This document shows positions 23,177-32,677 of a DNA stretch of 64,000 nt, piece after piece. Position 1 is the first letter of the stretch, and the number at the start of each line of letters is the position of its first letter. The DNA comes from Nocardioides palaemonis (GTDB lineage: Bacteria > Actinomycetota > Actinomycetes > Propionibacteriales > Nocardioidaceae). The notes beneath the pieces are model-generated. The model was not told where the DNA came from. It did no database searches and worked only from the letters and a program-made list of their open reading frames with translations. The DNA is taken from NCBI RefSeq assembly GCF_018275325.1, contig NZ_JAGVQR010000001.1, forward strand, positions 1,178,001 to 1,242,000. The letters run 5' to 3'. A program made the translations under genes and the position numbers.

Positions 23177-24564
23177 CAGACCGCCAGCGTCACGCCGAGG
23201 ACGCCGCCGACGCCCAGCAGCGCGAGTGCGCGGGCCAGGGCGGGGCGTCCCGGGGTGGACAGCAGCACCAGCCACACGAGCAGCGGGGTGAACGACATCG
23301 CGTAGCGAGCCACGACCGGGTAGTCGAAGCCGAGGTTCACGGCGTTGCTGACCCGCATGGCGGGTGGGAACAGCAGCAGCGCGACGAGTGAGGAGAGGAC
23401 CAGCAGCGGCACGACGGCGATCGTACGAGCGTGGGTGCGCGGGTCGCGCGGCGCGGTCGCCCCGCGTGCAGCGGCGACCACGAGGCAGCCGAAGACCGCG
23501 ATCGTCACCCAGAGCGGCACGCCCTGGACCGCCGAGCGCGCCAGGTGCTGCACGAGCGGGGCGTCCTGGCCGGCCGACAGGGACGACGTCTCGTACCACG
23601 GGGTGTGCAGGATCGAGAGCTCCCAGACCCCTCCCGACACGACGTTCCCGAGCCCGCCGAGCGGCGCGAAGGCGTAGAGCTCGGCGTTGCTGAGCGTGGC
23701 ACGCGAGGAGATGAACGCGCCGTAGGCGATGACCGGCGCGACCACCAGGGCCGTCAGGAGCCCCAGCTGCCACCAGCGCGGCTGCCAGGCGCCGCCCACC
23801 TGCCAGCCGAGGCGACGCAGCACCAGCACGGCCGTCATCGCCACCATGAACGCCCCCGCGGGCAGCGAGTCGACCACCGCGACCGACGCGCCGAGCGCGG
23901 TCGCCGCGGCGAGCGGCCAGAACCCGCCCCGGTCGAGGGCCCACCGCAGGCCGGCCCACGCGATCAGCGCGCCGCTGAGCACCGCGGTGGACTGCGGGTT
24001 GGCGATCGTGCCGTAGAGCAGGATCCCGGCCGTCGCGGAGGGCACGAAGGTCGCCGCCACGAGCGCCGTGCCGCGGAACCCGAGGCGCCACCCGCCGAGC
24101 AGGCACAGCGCGACCCCCAGGACGCTCATCAGCGTGGCGAAGTGGCGGTAGGTGTCGACGAACGAGTCCGCGTCGTCGGTGTCGCTCACCGCGTCGACGA
24201 CGGCCCGGTAGCCCTCGGCCGCGACGAAGTAGGTGGGGTAGTGGATGTAGCCGGAGCTGTAGATCCCGGACGGGAGCGAGTTCGGGCCCAGGTCGGGGTG
24301 GTCGCACGGCGCCATCGCCTCGCCGGACTCGTGCCCGACGCCGCAGGCCCACTCGCGCACGACGTCCATCGTCATCAGCGACCCGCGGTGGGGGAAGTCG
24401 CCCCGGTGCACGTGCGCGTGGGTGTCGAGGTGCATGTGCTCGTCGACGGCGCTCATCGGCCGGTTCGACCCGGCCTCGCGCCACAGTGCGGTCAGCAGGA
24501 TCACCAAGGTCCCCGCCACCACCACCGGGACCAGCCATGGGCGCGACGGTGTGTCCTTGCGCAC
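23173..24564 (-). CDS. Polytopic membrane protein, GT-C/DUF2142-like, paralogue
   Basis: 463 residues, about eleven hydrophobic segments, with loop 1 MSAVDEHMHLDTHAHVHRGD rich in acidic and His residues. It shares GYIHYPTYFVA and the RYAMSFTPLLVW-type C-terminal segment with the next gene, so the pair arose by tandem duplication. Two Cys in loop 1 (EWACGVGHE and MAPCDHPD) match Cys positions in the paralogue (WTCYTGHQ and AACDSP), suggesting a disulfide outside the membrane. GTG 24564 has a GGGGGAG Shine-Dalgarno sequence. Confidence 0.77.
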   Translation of the reverse strand: MRKDTPSRPWLVPVVVAGTLVILLTALWREAGSNRPMSAVDEHMHLDTHAHVHRGDFPHRGSLMTMDVVREWACGVGHESGEAMAPCDHPDLGPNSLPSGIYSSGYIHYPTYFVAAEGYRAVVDAVSDTDDADSFVDTYRHFATLMSVLGVALCLLGGWRLGFRGTALVAATFVPSATAGILLYGTIANPQSTAVLSGALIAWAGLRWALDRGGFWPLAAATALGASVAVVDSLPAGAFMVAMTAVLVLRRLGWQVGGAWQPRWWQLGLLTALVVAPVIAYGAFISSRATLSNAELYAFAPLGGLGNVVSGGVWELSILHTPWYETSSLSAGQDAPLVQHLARSAVQGVPLWVTIAVFGCLVVAAARGATAPRDPRTHARTIAVVPLLVLSSLVALLLFPPAMRVSNAVNLGFDYPVVARYAMSFTPLLVWLVLLSTPGRPALARALALLGVGGVLGVTLAVW

Positions 24565-24638
24565 GGATCTCTCCCCCTTCAGCGTCCGGCGACGGTCAGC
24601 ACCTAACCACAGACCGCGGGCGACTACCGTTTCCCCTC

Positions 24639-25364
24639 GTGCCCCAGCAGCAGCCCGAGCAGCAGGCCCCGCCCGTCCAGCGCCTCCGCGTGCGCTACGC
24701 CAAGCGCGGCCGGCTCCGCTTCACCAGCCACCGCGACTTCAGCCGCGCCTTCGAGCGCGCGGTCTTCCGCGCCCGGGTCCCGATGGCGTACTCGTCGGGC
24801 TTCAACCCGCACCCCCGGATCTCCTACGCCGGCGCGGCGCCCACCGGCTCCGCGAGCGAGGCGGAGTACCTCGAGCTCGCGCTCGCCGAGGTGGTCGACC
24901 CGGCCGCGATCCACGCCGTCCTCGACGAGGCGCTGCCGCCCGGCCTCGACGTGCTCGAGGTCGTCGAGTCGCCCGGCGGGTCGCTCGCCGACCTGCTCGA
25001 GGCCAGCCGCTGGCGCATCGACGTCGCGGCCGGTCCCGACGTCACGACCGCGGCCGTGGAGCGGTTCCTCGCCGCGGACGAGGCGCTGGTCGAGCGGATG
25101 ACCAAGAAGGGGATGCGGGAGTTCGACGCCCGCGGCGCGGTGGTCGCGCTCAGCGTCCTGGCGGACGCCCCGGCGACCGGGCGTACGTCCCTCGACGTGG
25201 TGCTGCGCCACGGGACCCCGGCCGTCCGCCCCGACGACGTCCTGCGCGGCCTCGCCGCCGTGGCCGGGCTCGACGCGGGGGAGGCGCCGCTGATGACCCG
25301 CCTGGCGCAGGGGCCGCTGCTGGCCTCCGGCGAGGTCGGCGACCCGCTGGCGACTCGCGCATAG
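24639..25364 (+). CDS. TIGR03936 family radical-SAM-associated protein (DUF2344)
   Basis: A 241-residue protein of the TIGR03936/DUF2344 family. The N-terminal signature RLRVRYAKRGRLRFTSHRDF and the next block RVPMAYSSGFNPHPRISYA are diagnostic. In most actinobacteria it follows a B12-binding radical SAM protein (TIGR03960) and precedes rne, as if the pair worked on RNA or the ribosome; its function is not established. Here the rne neighbour is kept, but the radical SAM partner is not next to it. GTG 24639 has TACCGT at 24625-24630, eight bases upstream, so the leader is very short. Confidence 0.88.
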   Translation: MPQQQPEQQAPPVQRLRVRYAKRGRLRFTSHRDFSRAFERAVFRARVPMAYSSGFNPHPRISYAGAAPTGSASEAEYLELALAEVVDPAAIHAVLDEALPPGLDVLEVVESPGGSLADLLEASRWRIDVAAGPDVTTAAVERFLAADEALVERMTKKGMREFDARGAVVALSVLADAPATGRTSLDVVLRHGTPAVRPDDVLRGLAAVAGLDAGEAPLMTRLAQGPLLASGEVGDPLATRA

Positions 25365-25687
25365 GGCCAGCCGGCCGCCCGTGTGCGATACTCGCCACGT
25401 TCGACGCCCTGACGACCGTCAGGATCCCGTCGAGCCGACGACGTTCTCGCCGGTCGCACCACGTGGCCGGCACCCCGGACGGGTGGACGTCACCGGACCG
25501 CGACGCGGCCTGAGGAGTCGGTGACAGCGACTCCCACTGGGCCCGGCGACCGCGGCGGGTGGCGGAAGGCCGCCGGAGACGCACCCGCGGAGGGGGTCGC
25601 CGCCACAGAATCTTTGCGTCCCCCGGGATCGCCGTGCGAGAGCGGTGGACGCCGTATCGGCACCCTCAGGTGCCCGAGGAGCACCGC
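25365..25687 (+). other. Leader region upstream of RNase E/G
   Basis: 323 bases without a credible gene. A GATACT -10 box at 25387-25392 would give a leader of about 290 bases for rne. A small hairpin (GAGTCG / CGACTC) occurs at 25515-25533. Long leaders on rne are known to serve autoregulation in other bacteria; that role here is inference. Confidence 0.4.
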
Positions 25688-28600
25688 ATGCTCGATTCCG
25701 ACCAGCCCGACACCACCACCGAGACCGCGAATGGCGAGGTGAGCGCGGCGTCGGAGACGCCCGCGGCGCCCGTCGTCACGCGCCGGACGCGCTCGTCGCG
25801 CACCGCGAAGAAGGCCGCCGCGGCACCCGAGGCGGCCGAGACGACCGAGGCGACCGAGGCGACCGCCGAGGCGCCGGCCGAGGCCGCGCCGGTGAAGAAG
25901 GCCGCCGCCAAGCGCGCACCCGCCAAGAAGACGGCTGCCAAGCGGACCACCAAGAAGGCCGCCGCGGCACCTGAGGCGTCCGAGACGACCGAGGCCCCTG
26001 AGGCCCCCGCCGCGGAGTCGCCCGAGGCCGTGCCGGCGAAGAAGGCCGCCGCCAAGCGCGCGCCGGCCAAGAAGGCCGCCGCCAAGCGGACCACGAAGAA
26101 GGCCGCTGCCACCCCTGCCGCCGACGAGGCGCCGGCGGCCGAGGCCACCGCGGCCCCCGACGCCCCCGCGACCGACGCCGACACCGGCCACGCCGTCCTG
26201 TTCCAGGCGCCGGTCGTCACCACCACGCGCCGCACCCGCACGAAGGCGGCGCCCGCAGCAGCCGCCGCCGCGACGGACGACGCGCCCGCCGGCCAGGCTG
26301 CCGACGTCGCTGCTGACGTCGCTGCCGACGCCGCGCCTGCCAGGAAGTCCGGCGCCAAGAAGTCCAGCAAGAAGTCGGGCGCCAGGAAGTCCGGCTCGGC
26401 GACGGACGCCGACACCGCCGTGGACCCTGCTGCCGCAGCAGCCGACGAGACCGCGGCCGAGGACACGGCTGCCGCCTCGTCGCCGGAGGCTGCGCCCACC
26501 ACCCGCTCGCGCAGCCGCAAGCGCGGAGGCAAGAAGGCCGCCGAGGCGGTGCCCGCCGAGGTCGCCGAGGACGAGGACGCCGAGGCCGAGGCCGAGGCCA
26601 CGCCGGACGAGGCGACGGCCGAGACCGCGTCCGACGACGCCGCTGCGGATGACGCCGAGCAGGCCGACTCCGACGCCGGGTCCGAGACCGACGACGAGCA
26701 GTCCGACGACGACGCCGAGGGCGGCGCGCCGCGTCGCCGCCGTCGCCGTGGCGGCCGCCGGCGCCGCAAGTCCTCCGACGCGTCCGCCGAGGGCGGGGAG
26801 GGCAGCGAGGGCGCCGAGGGTGACTCGTCGGCGGAGTCGACCGACGCGACCGACGCCGCCGAGGGCGGCTCGACCGGCCCCGACCAGTCCGACGCCGGCG
26901 ACGACAGCGGGGGCTCCTCGCGACGCCGCCGTCGCCGCCGCCGCGCCGGTGACGACAGCGGGGGCGACGACGACGACCCGAACACCGTCACGCGGGTCCG
27001 CAAGGCACGCAGCGCCGAGGACCAGATCACCGCGGTGTCGGGGTCGACGCGCCTCGAGGCCAAGAAGCAGCGCCGCCGCGAGGGCCGCGAGGCCGGACGC
27101 CGGCGTGCGCCGATCGTGAGCGAGGCCGAGTTCCTGGCGCGCCGCGAGTCGGTCGACCGCGTGATGGTCATCCGCCAGCGTGAGGACCTCACCCAGATCG
27201 GCGTCCTCGAGGACCGCGTGCTCGTCGAGCACTACGTGGCCCGCGAGTCGCAGACCTCGCTCATCGGCAACGTCTACCTCGGCCGGGTGCAGAACGTGCT
27301 CCCCTCGATGGAGGCGGCGTTCATCGACATCGGCAAGGGCCGCAACGCGGTCCTCTACGCCGGCGAGGTCAACTGGTCCGCGCTGGGCCACAAGGACGGC
27401 CAGCCGCGCAAGATCGAGTCGGTCCTCACCAGCGGCCAGATGGTCCTGGTCCAGGTCACCAAGGACCCGGTCGGCCACAAGGGCGCCCGCCTCACCAGCC
27501 AGGTCAGCCTGGCCGGGCGGTTCCTCGTCTACGTCCCCGACGGCACCACCTCCGGCATCTCGCGCAAGCTCCCCGACACCGAGCGCAACCGCCTCAAGAC
27601 CCTCCTCAAGGAGATCGTCCCCGACACGGCCGGCGTCATCGTGCGCACCGCGGCCGAGGGCGCAAGCGAGGAGGAGCTGACCCGCGACGTCGAGCGGCTC
27701 AAGGCGCGCTGGGAGGAGATCGAGAAGAAGGCGACCCACAAGGGCTCCGGCCCGCAGCTGCTCTACGGCGAGCCGGACCTCACCCTCAAGGTCGTCCGCG
27801 ACCTGTTCACCGAGGACTTCTCCAAGCTCGTCATCGAGGGCGACGACGTCTGGGACACCGTCCGCGGCTACGTCGAGTCGGTCGCCCCCGACCTCGCCGA
27901 TCGCGTGGAGAAGTACCAGCGCAACGGTGCCGGCGACGTGTTCTCGACCTACCGGATCGACGAGCAGATCAGCAAGGGCCTCGACCGCAAGGTCTGGCTG
28001 CCGTCCGGTGGCTCGCTGATCATCGACCGCACCGAGGCGATGACGGTCGTCGACGTCAACACCGGCAAGTTCACCGGCTCCGGCGGCAACCTCGAGGAGA
28101 CCGTCACCAAGAACAACCTCGAGGCCGCGGAGGAGATCGTGCGCCAGCTCCGGCTGCGCGACATCGGCGGCATCATCGTCGTCGACTTCATCGACATGGT
28201 CCTCGAGTCCAACCGCGACCTGGTGGTGCGCCGCCTCGTCGAGTGCCTGGGCCGCGACCGCACCCGCCACCAGGTCGCCGAGGTGACCTCGCTCGGCCTG
28301 GTGCAGATGACCCGCAAGCGCATCGGTACCGGTCTGCTCGAGGCGTTCAGCGAGAACTGCGAGCACTGCCACGGCCGCGGCGTCGTCGTCCGCGACCAGC
28401 CGGTCGACCCGCACGCCAGGTCCGACGACGGCGAGGGTCGACGCGCCGGCCGCCGTCGCGGGCGGCGTGGGGCGAACGGCGAGAACGGCAGCGAGCAGCA
28501 TCCGGCCGACCAGCCGGCCGCCGCCGCTCCCTCGCCCAAGGACGTGGCGGCCATGGCGCGCCACGACAAGCCGGCCGAGGAGATCGCCGAGGAGTCCGCC

Positions 28601-29065
28601 GAGGAGTCCGCCGAGGCTCCCGAGGAGACCACGGAGTCGAGCGTCGAGGCGACCGCCGACGAGACGGCCGTCGAGACCGCCGCCGCGCCTGTCGCCGAGC
28701 CCGAGCAGGCTCCGGAGGCCGAGGTGGCGCCCGAGCCCGAGCGGGCCCCCGAGCCCGAGCAGGCCCCCGAGGCCGACCAGGCTCCCGAGGCCGAGGTGGC
28801 GCCCGAGCCGGAGAAGCCGCGGGTGGTGACGCGTACGCGCCGTCGTTCCGCGAGCCGACCGGCCGGCCCGCCGTCCGCGCTGGCGTCGGCGACGACGAGC
28901 TCCGGGGTCGCGGGGACGCTGCCCGAGTCGGGTGCGGTCGAGCCCGGCACGGCGGGCGTCGAGCCCGGTGGTGCGGCCGCGAGCGACGGCGCGGAGGCGC
29001 CCGCCGCGGAGGCGTCGAGCGTCGAGCACGTCCCGATCAAGCGCAAGGGTTCGCGCAAGCGCTGA
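25688..29065 (+). CDS. rne: Ribonuclease E/G (Rne/Rng family) with long basic/acidic extensions
   Basis: A 1125-residue endoribonuclease for mRNA decay and rRNA/tRNA processing. Residues ~1-470 form a long Ala/Lys/Glu extension with a 48-residue tandem repeat (histone H1-like KKAAAKRAPAKK) and acidic and Arg clusters. The catalytic core spans ~480-910: S1 domain (GNVYLGRVQNVLPSMEAAF, ~527), metal-binding Asp in MTVVDVNTGKF and IVVDFIDM, and a Zn-link CEHCHGRG near 890. The C-terminal ~200 residues are again disordered, rich in PEPEQAPE-type repeats. ATG 25688 is chosen from its GAGGAG Shine-Dalgarno sequence; an upstream extension lacks family sequence. It starts the rplU-rpmA-obgE neighbourhood. 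Confidence 0.93.
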   Translation: MLDSDQPDTTTETANGEVSAASETPAAPVVTRRTRSSRTAKKAAAAPEAAETTEATEATAEAPAEAAPVKKAAAKRAPAKKTAAKRTTKKAAAAPEASETTEAPEAPAAESPEAVPAKKAAAKRAPAKKAAAKRTTKKAAATPAADEAPAAEATAAPDAPATDADTGHAVLFQAPVVTTTRRTRTKAAPAAAAAATDDAPAGQAADVAADVAADAAPARKSGAKKSSKKSGARKSGSATDADTAVDPAAAAADETAAEDTAAASSPEAAPTTRSRSRKRGGKKAAEAVPAEVAEDEDAEAEAEATPDEATAETASDDAAADDAEQADSDAGSETDDEQSDDDAEGGAPRRRRRRGGRRRRKSSDASAEGGEGSEGAEGDSSAESTDATDAAEGGSTGPDQSDAGDDSGGSSRRRRRRRRAGDDSGGDDDDPNTVTRVRKARSAEDQITAVSGSTRLEAKKQRRREGREAGRRRAPIVSEAEFLARRESVDRVMVIRQREDLTQIGVLEDRVLVEHYVARESQTSLIGNVYLGRVQNVLPSMEAAFIDIGKGRNAVLYAGEVNWSALGHKDGQPRKIESVLTSGQMVLVQVTKDPVGHKGARLTSQVSLAGRFLVYVPDGTTSGISRKLPDTERNRLKTLLKEIVPDTAGVIVRTAAEGASEEELTRDVERLKARWEEIEKKATHKGSGPQLLYGEPDLTLKVVRDLFTEDFSKLVIEGDDVWDTVRGYVESVAPDLADRVEKYQRNGAGDVFSTYRIDEQISKGLDRKVWLPSGGSLIIDRTEAMTVVDVNTGKFTGSGGNLEETVTKNNLEAAEEIVRQLRLRDIGGIIVVDFIDMVLESNRDLVVRRLVECLGRDRTRHQVAEVTSLGLVQMTRKRIGTGLLEAFSENCEHCHGRGVVVRDQPVDPHARSDDGEGRRAGRRRGRRGANGENGSEQHPADQPAAAAPSPKDVAAMARHDKPAEEIAEESAEESAEAPEETTESSVEATADETAVETAAAPVAEPEQAPEAEVAPEPERAPEPEQAPEADQAPEAEVAPEPEKPRVVTRTRRRSASRPAGPPSALASATTSSGVAGTLPESGAVEPGTAGVEPGGAAASDGAEAPAAEASSVEHVPIKRKGSRKR
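25808..26110 (+). repeat. 144-bp tandem repeat inside rne (48 residues per unit)
   Basis: The block beginning AAGAAGGCCGCC recurs at 25808, 25952 and 26096, each exactly 144 bases apart. Two full units (25808-25951, 25952-26095) and the start of a third are visible, encoding a Lys/Ala/Pro segment followed by an acidic segment. Confidence 0.8.
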
Positions 29066-29074
29066 CCCCGGGGA

Positions 29075-29107
29075 GGTGGCCGGGCCTCGTTTTGCCCGGT
29101 CGCCACC
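29075..29107 (+). terminator. Hairpin after rne
   Basis: GGTGGCCGGGC (29075-29085) pairs with GCCCGGTCGCCACC (29094-29107) with a two-base bulge; the loop contains CTCGTTTT. It lies 10 bases after the rne stop. Confidence 0.65.
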
Positions 29108-29121
29108 CCATCGCGTACTGT
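29092..29121 (+). promoter_or_regulatory. Candidate rplU promoter
   Basis: TTGCCC (29092-29097) and TACTGT (29116-29121) are 18 bases apart. The promoter overlaps the right arm of the rne terminator. The resulting leader of about 120 bases contains a small hairpin, GGTGT TCGAC ACACC. Confidence 0.4.
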
Positions 29122-29248
29122 TGTTCCTCGGTGTTCGACACACCGATTCTGCGCGCCCGCCACGTGGCGTACTCGCCCGAAGTCCAGGCGGTGTCGTGCG
29201 CAGTCCCGCAATTTTCATCACCTGTAGTTCTGAGGAGAGTGACTCGCC

Positions 29249-29548
29249 GTGTACGCAGTCGTGCGCAGTGGCAGCAAGCAGCAGAAGGTTGCCGTCGGCG
29301 ACGTCATCGAGATCGACGCGATGGCTGCCACCGGTGACACCATGACCCTTCCCGTGGTGATGGTCGTCGACGGCGACAAGGTCACCGCGACCGGCCTCGA
29401 CAAGGCCAGCGTGACCGTCGAGGTCACCGGCCGCACCAAGGGCCCGAAGATCGTCATCCAGAAGTACAAGAACAAGACCGGCTACAAGAAGCGCCAGGGT
29501 CACCGCCAGAAGTACACCCAGGTCAAGGTCACCGACATCTCCCTCTGA
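29249..29548 (+). CDS. rplU: 50S ribosomal protein L21 (bL21)
   Basis: 99-residue large-subunit ribosomal protein that binds 23S rRNA. The N-terminal MYAVVRSGSKQQKVAVGD and the C-terminal KKRQGHRQKYTQVKV are diagnostic. GTG 29249 follows a GGAGAG Shine-Dalgarno sequence. rpmA follows after 45 bases, as in nearly all bacteria. Confidence 0.98.
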   Translation: MYAVVRSGSKQQKVAVGDVIEIDAMAATGDTMTLPVVMVVDGDKVTATGLDKASVTVEVTGRTKGPKIVIQKYKNKTGYKKRQGHRQKYTQVKVTDISL

Positions 29549-29593
29549 GCCCTGCGCTCGAGGACGATCCCACTCTCCGAGAAGGACTGAACA

Positions 29594-29848
29594 ATGGCTC
29601 ACAAGAAGGGTGCCGCGAGCACCAAGAACGGTCGTGACTCCAACGCCCAGCGCCTCGGCGTGAAGCGCTTCGGCGGCCAGGTCGTCGGCGCCGGCGAGAT
29701 CATCGTCCGCCAGCGCGGCACGCACTTCCACCCGGGCACCGGAGTGGGTCGCGGTGGCGACGACACGCTGTTCGCCCTGCAGGCCGGCGCCGTCGAGTTC
29801 GGCACCCGCCGCGGTCGCAAGGTCGTGAACATCGTTCCCGGCGAGTGA
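29594..29848 (+). CDS. rpmA: 50S ribosomal protein L27 (bL27)
   Basis: 84-residue large-subunit protein whose N-terminus reaches the peptidyl transferase centre. [20 protein letters not shown] and [12 protein letters not shown] are typical. It begins directly with MAHKKG, without the cleavable N-terminal extension known from Firmicutes. The Shine-Dalgarno sequence is GAGAAGGA. A strong hairpin follows before obgE. Confidence 0.98.
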   Translation: MAHKKGAASTKNGRDSNAQRLGVKRFGGQVVGAGEIIVRQRGTHFHPGTGVGRGGDDTLFALQAGAVEFGTRRGRKVVNIVPGE

Positions 29849-29876
29849 CGCTCCCGCGACACTGAACGTCTTCACC

Positions 29877-29907
29877 GAAGGGCGCCCCTAGACTCGGGGC
29901 GCCCTTC
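29877..29907 (+). terminator. Perfect hairpin between rpmA and obgE
   Basis: GAAGGGCGCCCC (29877-29888), loop TAGACTC, GGGGCGCCCTTC (29896-29907): a perfect 12-bp stem without a following T-run. It could end the ribosomal transcript or lower read-through into obgE. Confidence 0.75.
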
Positions 29908-29934
29908 GCCATTTCAGCAGCAGAAGGATCAGTC

Positions 29935-31500
29935 ATGGCCATCCCCACGTTCGTCGACCAGGCCACGCTCCACCTCGCGGCCGGACGAGGTGGCAACGGC
30001 GTCGCCTCGGTCAAGCGGGAGAAGTTCAAGCCGCTCGGTGGCCCCGACGGCGGCAACGGCGGTCAGGGCGGCTCGATCATCCTGCAGGTCGACACGAGCG
30101 TGACGACGCTCGTCGACTACCACCACAGCCCCAAGCGCCGCGCCGACAACGGTGGCCAGGGCGCCGGCGACCACAAGAACGGTGGCAACGGCAAGGACCT
30201 CGTCCTCGCGGTCCCCGACGGCACGCTGGTCAAGGACCAGGACGGCACCGTGCTCGCCGACCTCGTCGGCCACGGCACCACGGTCGTGGTCGCGCAGGGC
30301 GGTCGAGGCGGTCTCGGCAACGCCGCGCTGGCCTCCTCCAAGCGCAAGGCCCCCGGCTTCGCGCTCCTCGGGGAGCCGGGCGACGAGCTCGTCGTGCGCC
30401 TCGAGCTGAAGGTCGTCGCCGACATCGGTCTCGTCGGGTTCCCCAGCGCCGGCAAGTCGTCGCTGATCGCGGCGATCTCCCGGGCGCGGCCGAAGATCGC
30501 GGACTACCCGTTCACGACGCTCATCCCCAACCTCGGGGTCGTCACCGCAGGCGAGACCACCTTCGTGGTCGCCGACGTCCCCGGGCTGATCGAGGGCGCG
30601 GCCGACGGTCGCGGCCTCGGGCACGACTTCCTGCGCCACGTGGAGCGGTGCGCGGCGATCGTCCACGTCGTCGACACGGCCTCGATCGAGCCGGGCCGCA
30701 ACCCGCTCGACGACCTCGAGGTGATCGAGGGCGAGCTGGCGCGCTACGGCGGTCTCGAGGACCGCCCGCGGCTGGTCGCACTCAACAAGGTGGACGTCCC
30801 CGACGGCCAGGACATCGCGGACATGGTGGTCGAGGAGCTCCGCGCCCGCGACCTGCGGGTCTTCGAGGTCAGCGCGGCCTCCGGCGCCGGCCTGCGCGAG
30901 CTCACCTTCGCGATGGCCGAGATCGTCGTGGCGGCCCGCGCGGCCGTCCCGGCCGTCGAGCCCGAGCGGATCGTGATCCGCCCGCGCGCGGTCGACGGCG
31001 GCGACGACTTCGAGGTGGTCGCCACGGAGGAGGGCTGGCGGGTCCGGGGCACCAAGCCCGAGCGCTGGGTGCGCCAGACCGACTTCAGCAACGAGGAGGC
31101 CGTCGGGTTCCTCGCCGACCGGCTCAACCGGCTCGGCGTCGAGGTCAAGCTGGCCCAGATGGGCGCCCAGGAGGGCGACACCGTCATCATCGGCCCCGAG
31201 GCCAACTCGGTCGTCTTCGACTTCAAGCCGAGCATCGAGGCCGGCGCGGAGATGCTCGGCCGTCGCGGAGAGGACGAGCGGCTGCGCGAGGAGCGTCCGG
31301 CCCGCGGCCGTCGCCGCGACATCGCCGAGGGCATGGAGACCAAGGCCGAGGAGGAGGCGCGCGCCGACGTGGCCCGCCGCCTCGACGCCGAGCGCGCCAA
31401 GAAGGGCCCGAACCGGAGCACCGGCAGCTCCGGCGTGGGTCCGATGGCCTACGAGATCGGCAGCAAGGACGATCCCGACTGGGACGGCAGTGACGACTGA
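29935..31500 (+). CDS. obgE: GTPase ObgE/CgtA
   Basis: A 521-residue Obg-family GTPase linked to 50S subunit assembly and growth control. The glycine-rich Obg domain (~1-160: [29 protein letters not shown]) is followed by the G domain with P-loop GFPSAGKSS, switch [21 protein letters not shown] and NKVD. A C-terminal OCT domain (~350-440) and a charged tail follow, as in actinobacteria. An AGAAGGA Shine-Dalgarno sequence precedes ATG 29935. Its stop overlaps the proB start by 11 bases. Confidence 0.97.
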   Translation: MAIPTFVDQATLHLAAGRGGNGVASVKREKFKPLGGPDGGNGGQGGSIILQVDTSVTTLVDYHHSPKRRADNGGQGAGDHKNGGNGKDLVLAVPDGTLVKDQDGTVLADLVGHGTTVVVAQGGRGGLGNAALASSKRKAPGFALLGEPGDELVVRLELKVVADIGLVGFPSAGKSSLIAAISRARPKIADYPFTTLIPNLGVVTAGETTFVVADVPGLIEGAADGRGLGHDFLRHVERCAAIVHVVDTASIEPGRNPLDDLEVIEGELARYGGLEDRPRLVALNKVDVPDGQDIADMVVEELRARDLRVFEVSAASGAGLRELTFAMAEIVVAARAAVPAVEPERIVIRPRAVDGGDDFEVVATEEGWRVRGTKPERWVRQTDFSNEEAVGFLADRLNRLGVEVKLAQMGAQEGDTVIIGPEANSVVFDFKPSIEAGAEMLGRRGEDERLREERPARGRRRDIAEGMETKAEEEARADVARRLDAERAKKGPNRSTGSSGVGPMAYEIGSKDDPDWDGSDD

Positions 31501-32623
31501 GACCCCGACCGCCCGGGCCGACCTCGTGTCGGCGGCGCGGCGGATCGTGGTCAAGGTCGGGTCGTCGTCGCTGACGACCGCGGCGGGCGGCATCGACCCG
31601 GCGCGCGTACGCCGCCTGGTGGAGGTGCTCGCCGCGGCGCGCGACGGCGGCGCGGAGGTCGTGCTGGTCTCGTCGGGCGCGATCGCGGCCGGCCTCGCGC
31701 CGCTCGGGCTGACCCGTCGGCCGACCGTGCTGGCCGCCCAGCAGGCGGCCGCGTCGGTCGGCCAGGGCCTGCTGGCCCACCGCTACCAGGAGGAGTTCGC
31801 CCGCCACGGCATCGTCACCGGCCAGGTGCTGCTGACCGTCGACGACGTGATGCGCCGGGCGAGCTATCGCAACGCCCACCAGACGTTCGCCAAGCTGCTC
31901 GAGCTCGGGGTGGTGCCGATCGTCAACGAGAACGACACCGTCGCCACCTCGGAGATCCGCTTCGGCGACAACGACCGGCTGGCGGCGCTCGTCGCCCACC
32001 TGGTCCACGCCGACCTGCTGGTCCTGCTCTCCGACGTCGACGGGCTCTACGACGGGCCGCCCAGCCGTCCCGGCGCCCGACTGGTCCCGGTGGTGCGCTC
32101 GGAGGAGGACCTCGCGGCGGTGACCGTCGGCGCGGCGGGGGCCGCAGGCGTCGGCACCGGTGGCATGGCCACCAAGGTCGACGCGGCGCGGATCGCGACC
32201 GGCGCGGGCATCGACGTCGTCCTCACCTCGGCCGACCAGGCCGCCGCCGCGCTGGCCGGCTCGGAGGTCGGCACGCTGTTCGAGGCGACCGGCAGGCGCC
32301 GCCCGACCCGGCTGCTGTGGCTCGCCCACGCCACGTCCGGCCAAGGCAACCTGACCCTCGACGCGGGAGCCGTGCGAGCGCTCGTCGAGCGGGGGGCGTC
32401 GCTGCTCCCGGCCGGCATCACCGGCGTCGAGGGCACCTTCGTGGCGGGCGACGCCGTCGACCTGCTCGGCCCGGACGGAGCCCTCGTGGGCCGCGGCCTG
32501 GTCAACTTCGACGCCGACGAGGTGCCGGCGCTCCTCGGCCGCACCACCGGCGAGCTCAAGGCCTCGCTCGGCGCGGCCTACGAGCGCGAGGTCGTGCACC
32601 GCGACGACCTCGTCCTGCTCTAG
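31490..32623 (+). CDS. proB: Glutamate 5-kinase with PUA domain
   Basis: A 377-residue enzyme that phosphorylates glutamate, the first step of proline synthesis. The kinase domain (~1-265) shows [27 protein letters not shown] and IVNENDTVA; the C-terminal PUA domain covers ~285-375 ([20 protein letters not shown]). GTG 31490 lies within the end of obgE (11-base overlap), so translation is coupled. proA, often the next gene, is not found downstream in this window. Confidence 0.96.
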   Translation: MTTETPTARADLVSAARRIVVKVGSSSLTTAAGGIDPARVRRLVEVLAAARDGGAEVVLVSSGAIAAGLAPLGLTRRPTVLAAQQAAASVGQGLLAHRYQEEFARHGIVTGQVLLTVDDVMRRASYRNAHQTFAKLLELGVVPIVNENDTVATSEIRFGDNDRLAALVAHLVHADLLVLLSDVDGLYDGPPSRPGARLVPVVRSEEDLAAVTVGAAGAAGVGTGGMATKVDAARIATGAGIDVVLTSADQAAAALAGSEVGTLFEATGRRRPTRLLWLAHATSGQGNLTLDAGAVRALVERGASLLPAGITGVEGTFVAGDAVDLLGPDGALVGRGLVNFDADEVPALLGRTTGELKASLGAAYEREVVHRDDLVLL

Positions 32624-32677
32624 CGGGCACGCCGCTCAGTCCGCCTGCCCAGCTGCTCCACGCACTCAGCCACGCTC

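Noticed and set aside
25490..29875. A very long open reading frame (about 1460 residues) on the minus strand across rne, rplU and rpmA
   Set aside because: It lies opposite genuine genes with clear domains, has Gly/Leu/Arg-rich low-complexity translation and no start signal. Long antisense frames are expected at this GC content.
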